From DALYJJ01 sp031969915 (lineage in GTDB: Bacteria > Acidobacteriota > Terriglobia > Bryobacterales > Bryobacteraceae), in the NCBI GenBank assembly GCA_031969915.1, contig DALYJJ010000011.1, forward strand, positions 5,696 through 69,695: a stretch of 64,000 nucleotides of DNA. Direction: 5' to 3'. A program made the translations under genes and the position numbers. This document shows positions 20,718-29,027 of the stretch, in pieces. Position 1 is the first letter of the stretch, and each line of letters opens with the position of its first letter. Below the pieces are notes generated by a model. It saw nothing but the letters and a program-made list of their open reading frames with translations. It ran no database searches and was not told the origin of the DNA.

Positions 20718-21188
20718 ATGGAAGGCGATCGAAAATACAAACAACGCGGCTACATGGACACCGACCGCGGGTCGGGCAACGGGTTCCGTGAGGATCGCCC
20801 GAAGCCGCAAGGGCCGCGGCCGCCCATCGATATCACAGGGCCCCGGTTGCCGCGCATGGTCCAGGCCGTGACGGCGGTGCGCTGCTGGAATTGCGCGACG
20901 ACTTTGCCGGGGGATGTGGATTTTAAGGGCAACTGCCCGAAGTGCAACTCGGCGCTGCACTGCTGCAAACAGTGCGCGCACTTTGAGCCGTCGACGCGTT
21001 TCCAATGCCTCAAGCCGATCCCGGTGCGCATCGCGTACAAGGACCAGGTGAACGAGTGCACGCAGTTCACTTCGCGCGTGACCGTGGCCCGGGACACGGC
21101 AGCGCAGCCTGCGCCCACCAAGCAGGTACAGGCGCCGCGCAGCCCGAACGACGCGCGGGCCGCCTTCGACAACCTCTTTAAGAAGTAA
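20718..21188 (+). CDS. Conserved small protein with zinc-ribbon-like cysteines
   Basis: This 156-residue protein belongs to no family I can name. A basic, proline-rich N-terminus (about 45 residues) is followed by a cysteine core: RCWNCATTL, GNCPKCNSALHCCKQCAHFE, FQCLKP and NECTQFTS, so four to five CxxC or single Cys ligands could form one or two zinc sites. The tail is disordered until PNDARAAFDNLFKK, a short conserved-looking C-terminal helix. AGGAG precedes the ATG by seven bases and a good promoter candidate lies upstream. It precedes the secreted glycosidase-like gene by 62 bp, which has its own ribosome binding site. Confidence 0.7.
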   Translation: MEGDRKYKQRGYMDTDRGSGNGFREDRPKPQGPRPPIDITGPRLPRMVQAVTAVRCWNCATTLPGDVDFKGNCPKCNSALHCCKQCAHFEPSTRFQCLKPIPVRIAYKDQVNECTQFTSRVTVARDTAAQPAPTKQVQAPRSPNDARAAFDNLFKK

Positions 21189-21250
21189 ACTGAACCTTTG
21201 ACGTGGCCGCTGCGCGCGCACCGCGCCGGGCGGCCTGAATAAGGACACCC

Positions 21251-22450
21251 GTGCGTTCGCTATTGCTTCCCGCGATGGCGGCTCTTTGTGCTGCCGCCGT
21301 CTTCCCGTTTCCCCTGTTGGCGATCGAAGCCGCTTCCGGATTTCTCCTTGGTCCGAAGTACGATCAGCGCGCGATGTACGTCCGCTCCGGACCGGGCGAA
21401 GAATGGCGCAAAACCTATTCCGGCCCTGAGTACCGGCGGCAGGCGCAAGGCAAGCTCATGAACCTGCGGCTGGCGCAGGGGCTCTTTCACGACGAGTGGT
21501 TGACGGAACAGCCGTTCGATCCGGGCAAGAATACGGATGGCCTGATCGCGGCGCTCGATTTCTACCGGAGCCACGGGGTGTTGATGATCAACGTGAGCAT
21601 GCAGGGCGGCAATCCCGGCTACGACGAGAAAGTAAACGGGATTACGCGGCAGCGCGCCTTTCACCTGGGGCCGGGTGCGGGGGCGTCGGTGAGCGGTTTC
21701 CGCCCGGATGGCTCCTTGAAACCGGAGTGGATGGACCGCCTCCACCGGCTGCTGCGCGCGGCCAACGATCGCGGCATGATCGTCAACCTGATGTATTTCT
21801 ACCAGGGACAGGACGAGCAGTTCGACTCGACGGAGGCGATCCTGGCCGCGGCCGCGAACCTCACCGACTGGCTGATCGACCGCAACTTCCGGAACGTGAT
21901 CGTGGACATCGCCAACGAATGGGACGTGCGCGGCTGGGATCACGACAACTACATCCCGAACAACCTGGTGCGGCTGGGGGACGCGATTCGTGAGCGCTTC
22001 CAGAAGAAGCGCACGGATTGGGCGCTGCCGGTGGGCGCATCGAGCGATGGGCGGATGCTCTATCCCGATTCGCTGATGAAGAACGTGGACCTCGTGCTGG
22101 TCCACGGCAACGGCCTGAAGCCCGAACAGAAGGGGCGCCGCCTGGCCGACTTCCGCAACTTCGACCGGCCGATCCTGATGACCGAAGACGACAACGGCCG
22201 GGCCAGCACGGAAGCGCACCTCGCGCTCGACCTGGCGAGCTGCGACCTGTTGTTCGAGCGGGCGCAAGGCTGGGGTTACATGCCATGGGTCCAGGCGCAG
22301 CGGTTTCCCTTCCGCTGGCTGCCGGGCGCGGAAAACCAGGTGCGCGACGACATGCCCGCGGCCGAACGCGACATGGCGTACTTCCATGCCGTGCTCGATC
22401 GCATCGCGGAACTGGTGTTGAACAAGCCGCCCTGCGGGAAGAAGAAATGA
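21251..22450 (+). CDS. Secreted glycoside-hydrolase-like TIM-barrel protein
   Basis: Translation starts at GTG 21251 with AAGGA five bases upstream. The 399-residue protein has a signal peptide (first about 28 residues) and a TIM-barrel pattern resembling clan GH-A: HGVLMINVSMQGGNPG early, LLRAANDRGMIVNLMYFYQG, then FRNVIVDIANEWDVRGWDHD, where NE matches the usual acid/base position, and FDRPILMTEDDNG, a candidate nucleophile strand. The family number is uncertain, so substrate is not assigned. It overlaps the downstream alcohol dehydrogenase gene by four bases (ATGA), so the released sugar may be oxidised by that enzyme. Confidence 0.65.
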   Translation: MRSLLLPAMAALCAAAVFPFPLLAIEAASGFLLGPKYDQRAMYVRSGPGEEWRKTYSGPEYRRQAQGKLMNLRLAQGLFHDEWLTEQPFDPGKNTDGLIAALDFYRSHGVLMINVSMQGGNPGYDEKVNGITRQRAFHLGPGAGASVSGFRPDGSLKPEWMDRLHRLLRAANDRGMIVNLMYFYQGQDEQFDSTEAILAAAANLTDWLIDRNFRNVIVDIANEWDVRGWDHDNYIPNNLVRLGDAIRERFQKKRTDWALPVGASSDGRMLYPDSLMKNVDLVLVHGNGLKPEQKGRRLADFRNFDRPILMTEDDNGRASTEAHLALDLASCDLLFERAQGWGYMPWVQAQRFPFRWLPGAENQVRDDMPAAERDMAYFHAVLDRIAELVLNKPPCGKKK

Positions 22451-23472
22451 CCATTGCCGAGTTGGTGGGGCTGAAGCGGTTTCGACTGGTGGAGGGACCG
22501 CCGCCGGAACCGGCTCCGGGCGAAGTGCTGGCGCGCGTCGAAGCGGTGGGCCTCTGCGGGTCGGACCTCCACAACTTCATGGAAGGCGGCATTGGTGACG
22601 CGCCGGCGCTGTATCCGATGGTGCTCGGCCATGAACCCGCGGGGACCATCGTCCGCTGCGGTGCGGGGGTGACGGGCTGGTCGGCGGGAGACCGCGTCGC
22701 GCTGGAGCCGGCCATCTACTGCTACCACTGCGAGTTTTGCCTGGCCGGACGCCACAACGTTTGTACCCATTTGCGTTTTATGAGCACGACGCCGGACCCG
22801 GGCTATTTCCGCCAGTTCGTCACCGTGCCCGCCGCGAATCTGCTGCCGCTGCCGGCGGGGATTGGTTTCGCCGAGGGAACGTTGTTTGAGCCTCTGGCCG
22901 TGGCGCTTCACAGTATGACCTTCGCCGGCGTGAAGCTGGGGGAGACGGCGGCGGTCTTCGGCGCCGGGCCGATCGGGCTGCTGACCGTGGCGGCGTTGAA
23001 GATGGCGGGGGCGAAGACACTGTTCGTGGTAGAGCCGGTGGCGCACCGGCGAGCCATGGCTCTGGCCATGGGGGCCGATGCGGCGTTCGATGCCGCGGAA
23101 CCGGTGAAGATGCTGCTCCGCGAGACGCGCGGGCGGGGCGTGGACGTCGCGGTGGATTGCGCGGCGAAGGAAGACACCATCAACCAATGCCTGCACGCGA
23201 CTCGGAATGCGGGCCGCGTGGTGATCACGGGCATTCCCAGCGAAGTGCGGATACCTCTGGAGTTCCACGTGCTCCGGCGAAAAGAGATCCGGTTCTTCAA
23301 CGTGCGGCGGTCGAACCACACGTCGGAGCTGGCGCTGGAACTGCTGGCGGCGGCCCCCGAGCGGTTCGCTCCGATGGTGACCCATCGCCGGCCGATGGAC
23401 GAGGTCCAGGGCGCCTTCGAACTGCTGGAAACCTACGGCGATGGAGTGGGGAAGATCGTGTTGGCGCCGTAG
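22447..23472 (+). CDS. Zinc-dependent medium-chain alcohol/polyol dehydrogenase
   Basis: The true start is ATG 22447, inside the stop of the previous gene; the longer upstream frame is a shadow. The 341-residue protein has the catalytic zinc region VGLCGSDLHNF and LGHEPAGTI, a structural zinc loop CYHCEFCLAGRHNVC, and the Rossmann motif FGAGPIGLLTVAALKMAG. It is of the sorbitol/L-threonine dehydrogenase type, oxidising a secondary alcohol of a polyol or sugar with NAD(P)+. The coupling to the secreted glycosidase-like gene suggests a sugar or polyol substrate. Confidence 0.9.
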   Translation: MTIAELVGLKRFRLVEGPPPEPAPGEVLARVEAVGLCGSDLHNFMEGGIGDAPALYPMVLGHEPAGTIVRCGAGVTGWSAGDRVALEPAIYCYHCEFCLAGRHNVCTHLRFMSTTPDPGYFRQFVTVPAANLLPLPAGIGFAEGTLFEPLAVALHSMTFAGVKLGETAAVFGAGPIGLLTVAALKMAGAKTLFVVEPVAHRRAMALAMGADAAFDAAEPVKMLLRETRGRGVDVAVDCAAKEDTINQCLHATRNAGRVVITGIPSEVRIPLEFHVLRRKEIRFFNVRRSNHTSELALELLAAAPERFAPMVTHRRPMDEVQGAFELLETYGDGVGKIVLAP

Positions 23473-23490
23473 CTAGCGGCTTTACCGCGC

Positions 23491-26397
23491 TCAGCCGGAG
23501 GCCGTGCGCGCCTGGACCACCGATTCCTGCGGCATGTCGCGGGCGTCGAGCGATTCGGCTTGCGAGGGGCCCGCGGTGAGCACCTTGGTGACCGTGGCCG
23601 CCGCGCCGGGCGGCGTGATCTCGATGGTGATCGCGGAATCACGCGCGCCCTTGCGCCCGCCGCCTTCCCAGCAGAGCCGGTCGAAGATGCCGAAGAACGC
23701 GTTGGCGGCGAAGAACTGGTCGAGGTCGTCGGCCATGGCGACGAAGTCGCGGGCCGCTTTCGTCAGGGCCTCAAACGGCACGGGGCGGCGTTCGCTCATC
23801 ACGCGATCGACGAGCTGATCGAGTTCGGTAAGCGCACGGACATAGCGCGCCTCCTTGTTGAACAACGTCCCGAGCACCGCCATGCCGGCCGAGCCCAACG
23901 TGCCCGCCCTCGCCCCGCGGAACCACGCGGGCACCGGAACGCTCATCGAACTCGCGTTCGGCGGCCGCAGGTTCTGGAGAAACGCGAAGCCGATGAGTAC
24001 GGTGTCCGAACGGCTCTTCGCGTTGGCCACGGACGCGGCCACCAGTTGCCGCAGCAGTCCACGGGCGCGCGGGCCGATCTCATCGCTGGGCAGGGCAAAG
24101 GCGCTTCGCACAGCCTGATCGCCGTAGCGCACCAGGTAGCTGACCTTCACTTTGCCGAGGCCGGAGGGGAACTGCCGGCGCAGGTCCTCGATGAACGCGG
24201 CGCGGTCGCTCAGCAAGCCCAGCGTCTCGGCGAGGGAAAGGTACAGGGTGAGTTCCTCGGGCTCCGTCTTCTCGTCCTCCTGTGTGAGTTCGTAGCGGAC
24301 GGCCATGTCCCGCAACGTGTCAATGGCGTAGCGGCCGTCGCGATCGGGCGGCTGCATCGTCTCGCCCACAGTGCGGAGGAGGAAGTGGCTGGCCAGCGTC
24401 TCCTTGTCCTTGTCGCGTCCCGAGCGCTGAAACCGCTTTATCCCGGTCTCTGTCGCGAAGATGTGGAGCAGCCCGCCATCGCGCTCTTCGATGGTGTGCT
24501 CGGTGTCCTGGATGAGCGTGGACAGAGAGGCGAACTGCCAGCCGAGAATATTGAACCTGAACTCCAGGGACTCCGTCAGGTTGTGCGTCAGTACGCCCTG
24601 GCGGAGGCGGGCGATGCTCGCGTCGAAATTCGCCAGAACGGCGCTCAGGTCGCCCTTCGAAGCGTCATCGAACAGCGCGCGCCCGGCGGCGGTGTCAAGG
24701 TTGATCTCGACGTCGACGAGCGCGGTGTTCGCGGTGGCGCGGCTGTAGGCGAGACTCGCCTTCATGGAAAAGTTCTGCGTGGCGGCGGCGCGGAGCTTGG
24801 CGAACCAGCGGTCCTTGAAGCCGTCGATCGCGTCGAGGCCCTTGCGGATCTCGGCGAGCGCGTCGGCGGCGCCGCTCTGCCGGATCTCCTCGAAGGCGCG
24901 TCCCACCAGCCGCTCCACCAGCCCTTGCAGCTTCTCGTCGGCGAGGTTGGCCACGTCGTTCGCGGTCTTGAGTTTTCGCAACTCGCCGAGCAGGGAGCGG
25001 AGCGGGAACTCCTGCCGCACGCGATCGACGAACTCCTTCACGTCGCGGTCTTCGGTGCCCTTGAAGAAGCCATCCGCCTTGCGCATGAGCTCGGCGAAAC
25101 GCCGGAACTCGCCGTCGTCGAGCAGCGCGTCCATGGCGCGCTCGTTCAGCAGGCGTCGCAGCAGGGCGAAGGCGAGCGACTCCGTGTTCACCAGGCGCTG
25201 CAGCGCCTCGCGGCTGGCCACCGAACCGAGACGCTCGACCAACTGCGCCACTTGCGAGTTGCCGTTGAGGAAGTCCTGGTACAGGTCGAGAATCCGCTTG
25301 TCGAGGTTCGCGAACGCGTTTGTCACCGCGCCCATTCTCGCCAGGAAGGCATCCAGGTTGGCGTTCGAAAGCACCGCGCCCAACTGCTCCTGGGCCACCT
25401 TCGAGACAAAGCTCCTGGCAAGCTTGCCCACCTCCTTCTCCAGTTCGTCGACGTTCGCGTACCGGCGGGCGCTGTCGAAGTAGCCGAGGATGCGTTCGGT
25501 ATCCCCGCCGATGAGCTTCGAAAGGAGCTCGTCGGCGTCGGCGGGCAGGCCGTCGAGCTTCACGCCCGCGTCAAGGCCGAAGTCGGCGGCGAAGGAGAAC
25601 CGGCTCGCGCGGCTCTTGCGAACCACCAGGCGCACCCAGCCGGGCTGCGACCCGTGGCGTGATTCGAGCGTGAACTCGCCCGCCAGTTGGTAGCCAACGG
25701 AGACCGCGGCCATTGCGCGCACCGCGTATTCGAGATCGAGCTTGAGCTGGTTCGCTTCGAACGACCTCGAACCGGTCAGCGAATAGCCCCACCGCAGGCC
25801 CGCGTGGAGCTTCAGGTAGCCCGAGAGGTGCGTGATGAGGACCTCGTCCGGCTCGGGGATTTCGGCGGTGGTATCGGCCTGCTGGGGCAGGCGCATGGTC
25901 CGGAAGAAGTCGCCCAGAATCTCCGTGACGGTCTGGTTCTGGCGATAGAACTTCAGGCGCTCATAACCCACGCCGCCGCCCGCGCTCACGCCGAACGTGG
26001 CCGAGAGCGGACCCGCGGGGAACGACCCGGAGAGCGCCGCGTCGCCCTTGGCGCCGAGGGCGACGCGCAGACACAGGCGGTCGCCCGTGAGCAGGTCGCG
26101 CAGGCCGTAGGGGCGCAGAGCCTCGGCGTCGGCGCCGGGAAAGTAGACCTGCATCTGGTGCATGGCGGAGCCGGAAACGGACAACCCCAGTGCAAGACCG
26201 CCGCGTTTGCCGAAGGTGAGCTTGGTGCCCGCGGAAACACTGACGTCGGCGACGCGGTCGACGTCGCCGGTGAACCTGCCGCCGTTCTGGAAAAGGGTAC
26301 TCCAGATGTCACGGTCGGTCGTGAACTCAAGCGAACCTGCGCCGTCGAGGAACGTGCGCCGGAAGGTCTCCTGAGAGATGGGAAGGGACAAAGCCAT
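23491..26397 (-). CDS. Large protein of unknown family (968 aa)
   Basis: I do not recognise this protein. It begins without a signal peptide (MALSLPISQETFRRTFLDGA) and has no membrane helices. Residues about 45-270 are glycine- and beta-rich (LTFGKRGGLALGLSVSG, FGVSAGGGVGYERLKFYRQN), residues about 285-545 are helical and charged with coiled-coil character (LDKRILDLYQDFLNGNSQVA, FRRFAELMRKADGFFKGTED), and the C-terminal 400 residues are mixed and end with AITIEITPPGAAATVTKVL. The strong Shine-Dalgarno GGAGGAGG sits before ATG 26397, and the frame is fully open, so it is a real gene. It lies 36 bp after the OPT transporter gene and is probably co-transcribed with it. Confidence 0.8.
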   Translation of the reverse strand: MALSLPISQETFRRTFLDGAGSLEFTTDRDIWSTLFQNGGRFTGDVDRVADVSVSAGTKLTFGKRGGLALGLSVSGSAMHQMQVYFPGADAEALRPYGLRDLLTGDRLCLRVALGAKGDAALSGSFPAGPLSATFGVSAGGGVGYERLKFYRQNQTVTEILGDFFRTMRLPQQADTTAEIPEPDEVLITHLSGYLKLHAGLRWGYSLTGSRSFEANQLKLDLEYAVRAMAAVSVGYQLAGEFTLESRHGSQPGWVRLVVRKSRASRFSFAADFGLDAGVKLDGLPADADELLSKLIGGDTERILGYFDSARRYANVDELEKEVGKLARSFVSKVAQEQLGAVLSNANLDAFLARMGAVTNAFANLDKRILDLYQDFLNGNSQVAQLVERLGSVASREALQRLVNTESLAFALLRRLLNERAMDALLDDGEFRRFAELMRKADGFFKGTEDRDVKEFVDRVRQEFPLRSLLGELRKLKTANDVANLADEKLQGLVERLVGRAFEEIRQSGAADALAEIRKGLDAIDGFKDRWFAKLRAAATQNFSMKASLAYSRATANTALVDVEINLDTAAGRALFDDASKGDLSAVLANFDASIARLRQGVLTHNLTESLEFRFNILGWQFASLSTLIQDTEHTIEERDGGLLHIFATETGIKRFQRSGRDKDKETLASHFLLRTVGETMQPPDRDGRYAIDTLRDMAVRYELTQEDEKTEPEELTLYLSLAETLGLLSDRAAFIEDLRRQFPSGLGKVKVSYLVRYGDQAVRSAFALPSDEIGPRARGLLRQLVAASVANAKSRSDTVLIGFAFLQNLRPPNASSMSVPVPAWFRGARAGTLGSAGMAVLGTLFNKEARYVRALTELDQLVDRVMSERRPVPFEALTKAARDFVAMADDLDQFFAANAFFGIFDRLCWEGGGRKGARDSAITIEITPPGAAATVTKVLTAGPSQAESLDARDMPQESVVQARTASG

Positions 26398-26433
26398 CGC
26401 GTCCTCCTCCCGGCGCCGTACTGGAGCCGGGCT

Positions 26434-28476
26434 CTACATCATCGCGGTGGGCGGGGCCGGTTCGTCGGGGCTTCCCGCCTTGGTCAGGGGCGTTCGTACC
26501 ATGTAGAACGCGAGAATGGCGAGAACGATGGCTCCCATGAAAATGGGCGGCTCGGGGAAGATCGTGAGGATGCTCGAGAGCGGCTTGTCGGCGAACGCGA
26601 AGCCGCCCTTGAGCAGGCCCATCAGCGCTTCGCCCGCGATCAGGCCCGAAGCGATGAGCACGCCCGCGTTTTCCACGCGCGCCTTCTGCGCCTCATTGAA
26701 GCCGCGGCGGTCGCGCGCCGAATCGGTGAACCAGCGCAGCACGCCGCCCACGAAGATCGCGAACGTCGTTTCGAGCGGCAGATACATGCCTACCGAGAAG
26801 AGCATCGGGCTCTTCACCTGCACCATGATCAGCGCGAAGCCCATCATGATCCCGGTGACCACCAGCGGCCACGCCATCTGGCCGCCCACGATGCCCTGCG
26901 AGAGCATCGCCATCAGGCCGGCCTGCGGAGCGGAGAGCTTGGGATCGCCGAAGCCGATGCCGCCCTCATTGATGTTGCCCACGTGCAGGAACAACAGCGG
27001 AAAGTAAAGGAGCGCGCTGGCCACGAAAACGCCGAGAAAATCGCCGATCTGCATACTGCGCGGCGTGCCGCCGAGAATGTGGCCGACCTTCAGATCCTGG
27101 AGCATCTCGCCCGCCACGGCCGAGGAGACGCAGACCACCGCCGCCACGCCGAGCACGGCGGCGATGCCCGTCATGCCCTGCACGCCCACCGCGACCATGA
27201 GCAGCGCGGCGATGATCAGCGTCGACAGCGTGAGACCGGAGATCGGGTTGTTGGACGAACCGATCATGCCCACCAGGTTGCCGCTGACGGCGGCGAAGAA
27301 GAAGCCGAGGACGATCATGACGACGGCGGCGAGACCGGCGCTGAGAAAGTCGCCGGTGAAGAGCGAGTAGAGCACGACCATCGCCACCAGCACGATGCCG
27401 ATGCCCGCGAAGACGGTCTTCGCGCCCAGGTCGCGGTCCATGCGCGCGGTGGAATCACTCTGCTGGCCGGCCTTCTTCAAATCGGAGATGGCGCGCGAGA
27501 GACCGACGCCCAGGCTCTTGCGCATGCGAAAGAGCGTGAAGCTGGCGCCCACCAGCATGCCGCCCACCGCGATGGGCCGAACGATGAAGCGCCACACCGC
27601 GGCGGCCTGTCCCGCCCAACCCTCCTCACCCGCACCCGCGGGAATGAACGTGTTGAGTTGCGGCCCCATGAAGTAAATGAGCAGTGGAACCAGCAGGCCC
27701 CAGGCGATGACGCCGCCGGAGAAATTCAACGCCGCCAGGCGCGGGCCGATGATGTAACCCACGCCGAGATAGGCCGGGCTCACCGCGGGTGCGGCCACCA
27801 TCGTGACGCCGCCGGTGTTGATGGCGTTGGCATTCTGGGCTGTGCCGAAGCGGATGGCGGACTGCCCCAACTGGCCCACGTGGACCATGAAGTCCTTGCT
27901 TGCCGAGAAGAGCTTGAACTCGCCGAGCAGATACACAATCGCGCCGAAGCCCATCGCCTGGAACAGGTTCTTCGCCGCGTCCGCGCCGCGCTGTCCGGCC
28001 TTGTGAATCTCGGCGGCCGCGGATGACTCCGGGTAGGGCAGGTCCGGGTCTTCCACCATCACCCGGCGCAGCAGCGTCACGAAGAGAATGCCGAGGACGC
28101 CGCCCACCAGCATCAGCGCGGAGGACTTCCACCACGCCTCGAAGGTGTCGAACTTGAGCCACGCCTGTGAGATTACGAACGCGGGGATGGTGAAGATCGC
28201 GCCCGCCGCCACCGATTCGCCGATCGAGCCGACCGTGCGCGCAATGTTCTCTTCGAGAATCGACGCCTTGAACAGGCGGAGAACCGCCATCCCGATGACC
28301 GCTGCCGGATACGTCGCCGCAATGGTCATGCCCGCGCGCAGGCCCAAATAGGCGTTCGCCGCGCCCAGAATCACGGTCATCAATAGGCCCAGCAGAACCG
28401 CGCGGAAGGTAAACTCCGCCATCTGAACGTGCTGCGGGACGTAGGGCTCGAACTTCTTTCCCGAGGGAGTGCTCAC
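26434..28476 (-). CDS. OPT-family oligopeptide transporter
   Basis: This 680-residue membrane protein starts at GTG 28476, eight bases after AAAGGAG. It opens with YVPQHVQMAEFTFRAVLLGL and NAYLGLRAGMTIAATYPAAV, the signature of bacterial OPT proteins, and contains about 15 membrane segments including SGNLVGMIGSSNNPISGLT and YLPLETTFAIFVGGVLRWF. The family imports peptides, glutathione or metal-siderophore chelates by proton coupling; the ligand here is unknown. It is followed by the unknown 968-residue protein, so that protein may aid or use what is imported. Confidence 0.92.
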   Translation of the reverse strand: MSTPSGKKFEPYVPQHVQMAEFTFRAVLLGLLMTVILGAANAYLGLRAGMTIAATYPAAVIGMAVLRLFKASILEENIARTVGSIGESVAAGAIFTIPAFVISQAWLKFDTFEAWWKSSALMLVGGVLGILFVTLLRRVMVEDPDLPYPESSAAAEIHKAGQRGADAAKNLFQAMGFGAIVYLLGEFKLFSASKDFMVHVGQLGQSAIRFGTAQNANAINTGGVTMVAAPAVSPAYLGVGYIIGPRLAALNFSGGVIAWGLLVPLLIYFMGPQLNTFIPAGAGEEGWAGQAAAVWRFIVRPIAVGGMLVGASFTLFRMRKSLGVGLSRAISDLKKAGQQSDSTARMDRDLGAKTVFAGIGIVLVAMVVLYSLFTGDFLSAGLAAVVMIVLGFFFAAVSGNLVGMIGSSNNPISGLTLSTLIIAALLMVAVGVQGMTGIAAVLGVAAVVCVSSAVAGEMLQDLKVGHILGGTPRSMQIGDFLGVFVASALLYFPLLFLHVGNINEGGIGFGDPKLSAPQAGLMAMLSQGIVGGQMAWPLVVTGIMMGFALIMVQVKSPMLFSVGMYLPLETTFAIFVGGVLRWFTDSARDRRGFNEAQKARVENAGVLIASGLIAGEALMGLLKGGFAFADKPLSSILTIFPEPPIFMGAIVLAILAFYMVRTPLTKAGSPDEPAPPTAMM

Positions 28477-28532
28477 CAGGTAACTCCTTTGAAACCCCCG
28501 ATCATACCACTGGGGCAGGGGCGGAAAGGGCG

Positions 28533-28982
28533 TTAGGAGAGACGGGCTTTCACCTTGCCGGAGAGGGTCTTGCCGTCCACTCGCTTGCCGGCCAGCCTGG
28601 TCTTCACGGCGCTCATCACGGCGCCCATCTGCTTGGCCGACGACGCTCCGGTTTCGGCCATGGCGGCCGCGATCGCCGCGTCCATCTCGTCGTCGGTGGC
28701 GGGAGCCGGGAGGTAGGTTTCGATGAGCTGCGCCTCGGCCTCTTCCCGCACGGCCTGCTCCTCGCGGCCGCCCTTGCGGAACATGTCGGCCGACTCGCGG
28801 CGCTGCTTGATGAGCATGGTCATCACGGCCATTTCCGCGTCGTCGTCCAGCGGTTTTCCGGGGTTGTCCACCTTGGCTTTCATGAGCGCGGCCTTCATCA
28901 TCCGGAGCGCGCTCAGGCGGTCCTCGGCCTTGGCCTTCATAGCCTCCACCATGTCCTTCTGCAAGCGGTCAATCAACGGCAT
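28533..28982 (-). CDS. GatB/YqeY domain-containing protein
   Basis: Start ATG 28982 gives MPLIDRLQKDMVEAMKAKA, the conserved opening of YqeY-type proteins, where the longer frame upstream is not credible. The 149-residue helical protein continues with RLSALRMMKAALMKAKVDN, VMTMLIKQRRESADMFRKGG and ETYLPAPATDDEM. The family resembles the tail domain of GatB in tRNA-dependent amidotransferase; a free-standing copy probably has a tRNA- or ribosome-related role that is not defined. A TAGAAT box sits ten bases before the ATG on the minus strand, suggesting a very short leader. It is divergent from the aminotransferase gene. Confidence 0.88.
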   Translation of the reverse strand: MPLIDRLQKDMVEAMKAKAEDRLSALRMMKAALMKAKVDNPGKPLDDDAEMAVMTMLIKQRRESADMFRKGGREEQAVREEAEAQLIETYLPAPATDDEMDAAIAAAMAETGASSAKQMGAVMSAVKTRLAGKRVDGKTLSGKVKARLS

Positions 28983-28992
28983 AGCGTTTGCT

Positions 28993-28998
28993 ATTCTA
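28993..28998 (-). promoter_or_regulatory. -10-like element for the GatB/YqeY gene
   Basis: TAGAAT (five of six to TATAAT) reads on the minus strand and ends ten bases before ATG 28982, which would give a leader of only a few nucleotides. The -35 region is weak. Confidence 0.35.
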
Positions 28999-29027
28999 AA
29001 GGATTCGGACCTTCCCGATTTATACCC

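Noticed and set aside
23560..25662. Plus-strand open frame of about 700 codons opposite the unknown 968-residue gene
   Set aside because: Composition is arginine/glycine/histidine-rich shadow type, and the minus-strand gene has a strong ribosome binding site and normal protein composition.
25687..28026. Plus-strand open frame of about 779 codons opposite the OPT gene
   Set aside because: Repetitive His/Arg/Glu-rich translation typical of an antisense frame of membrane-protein codons; OPT on the minus strand is certain.
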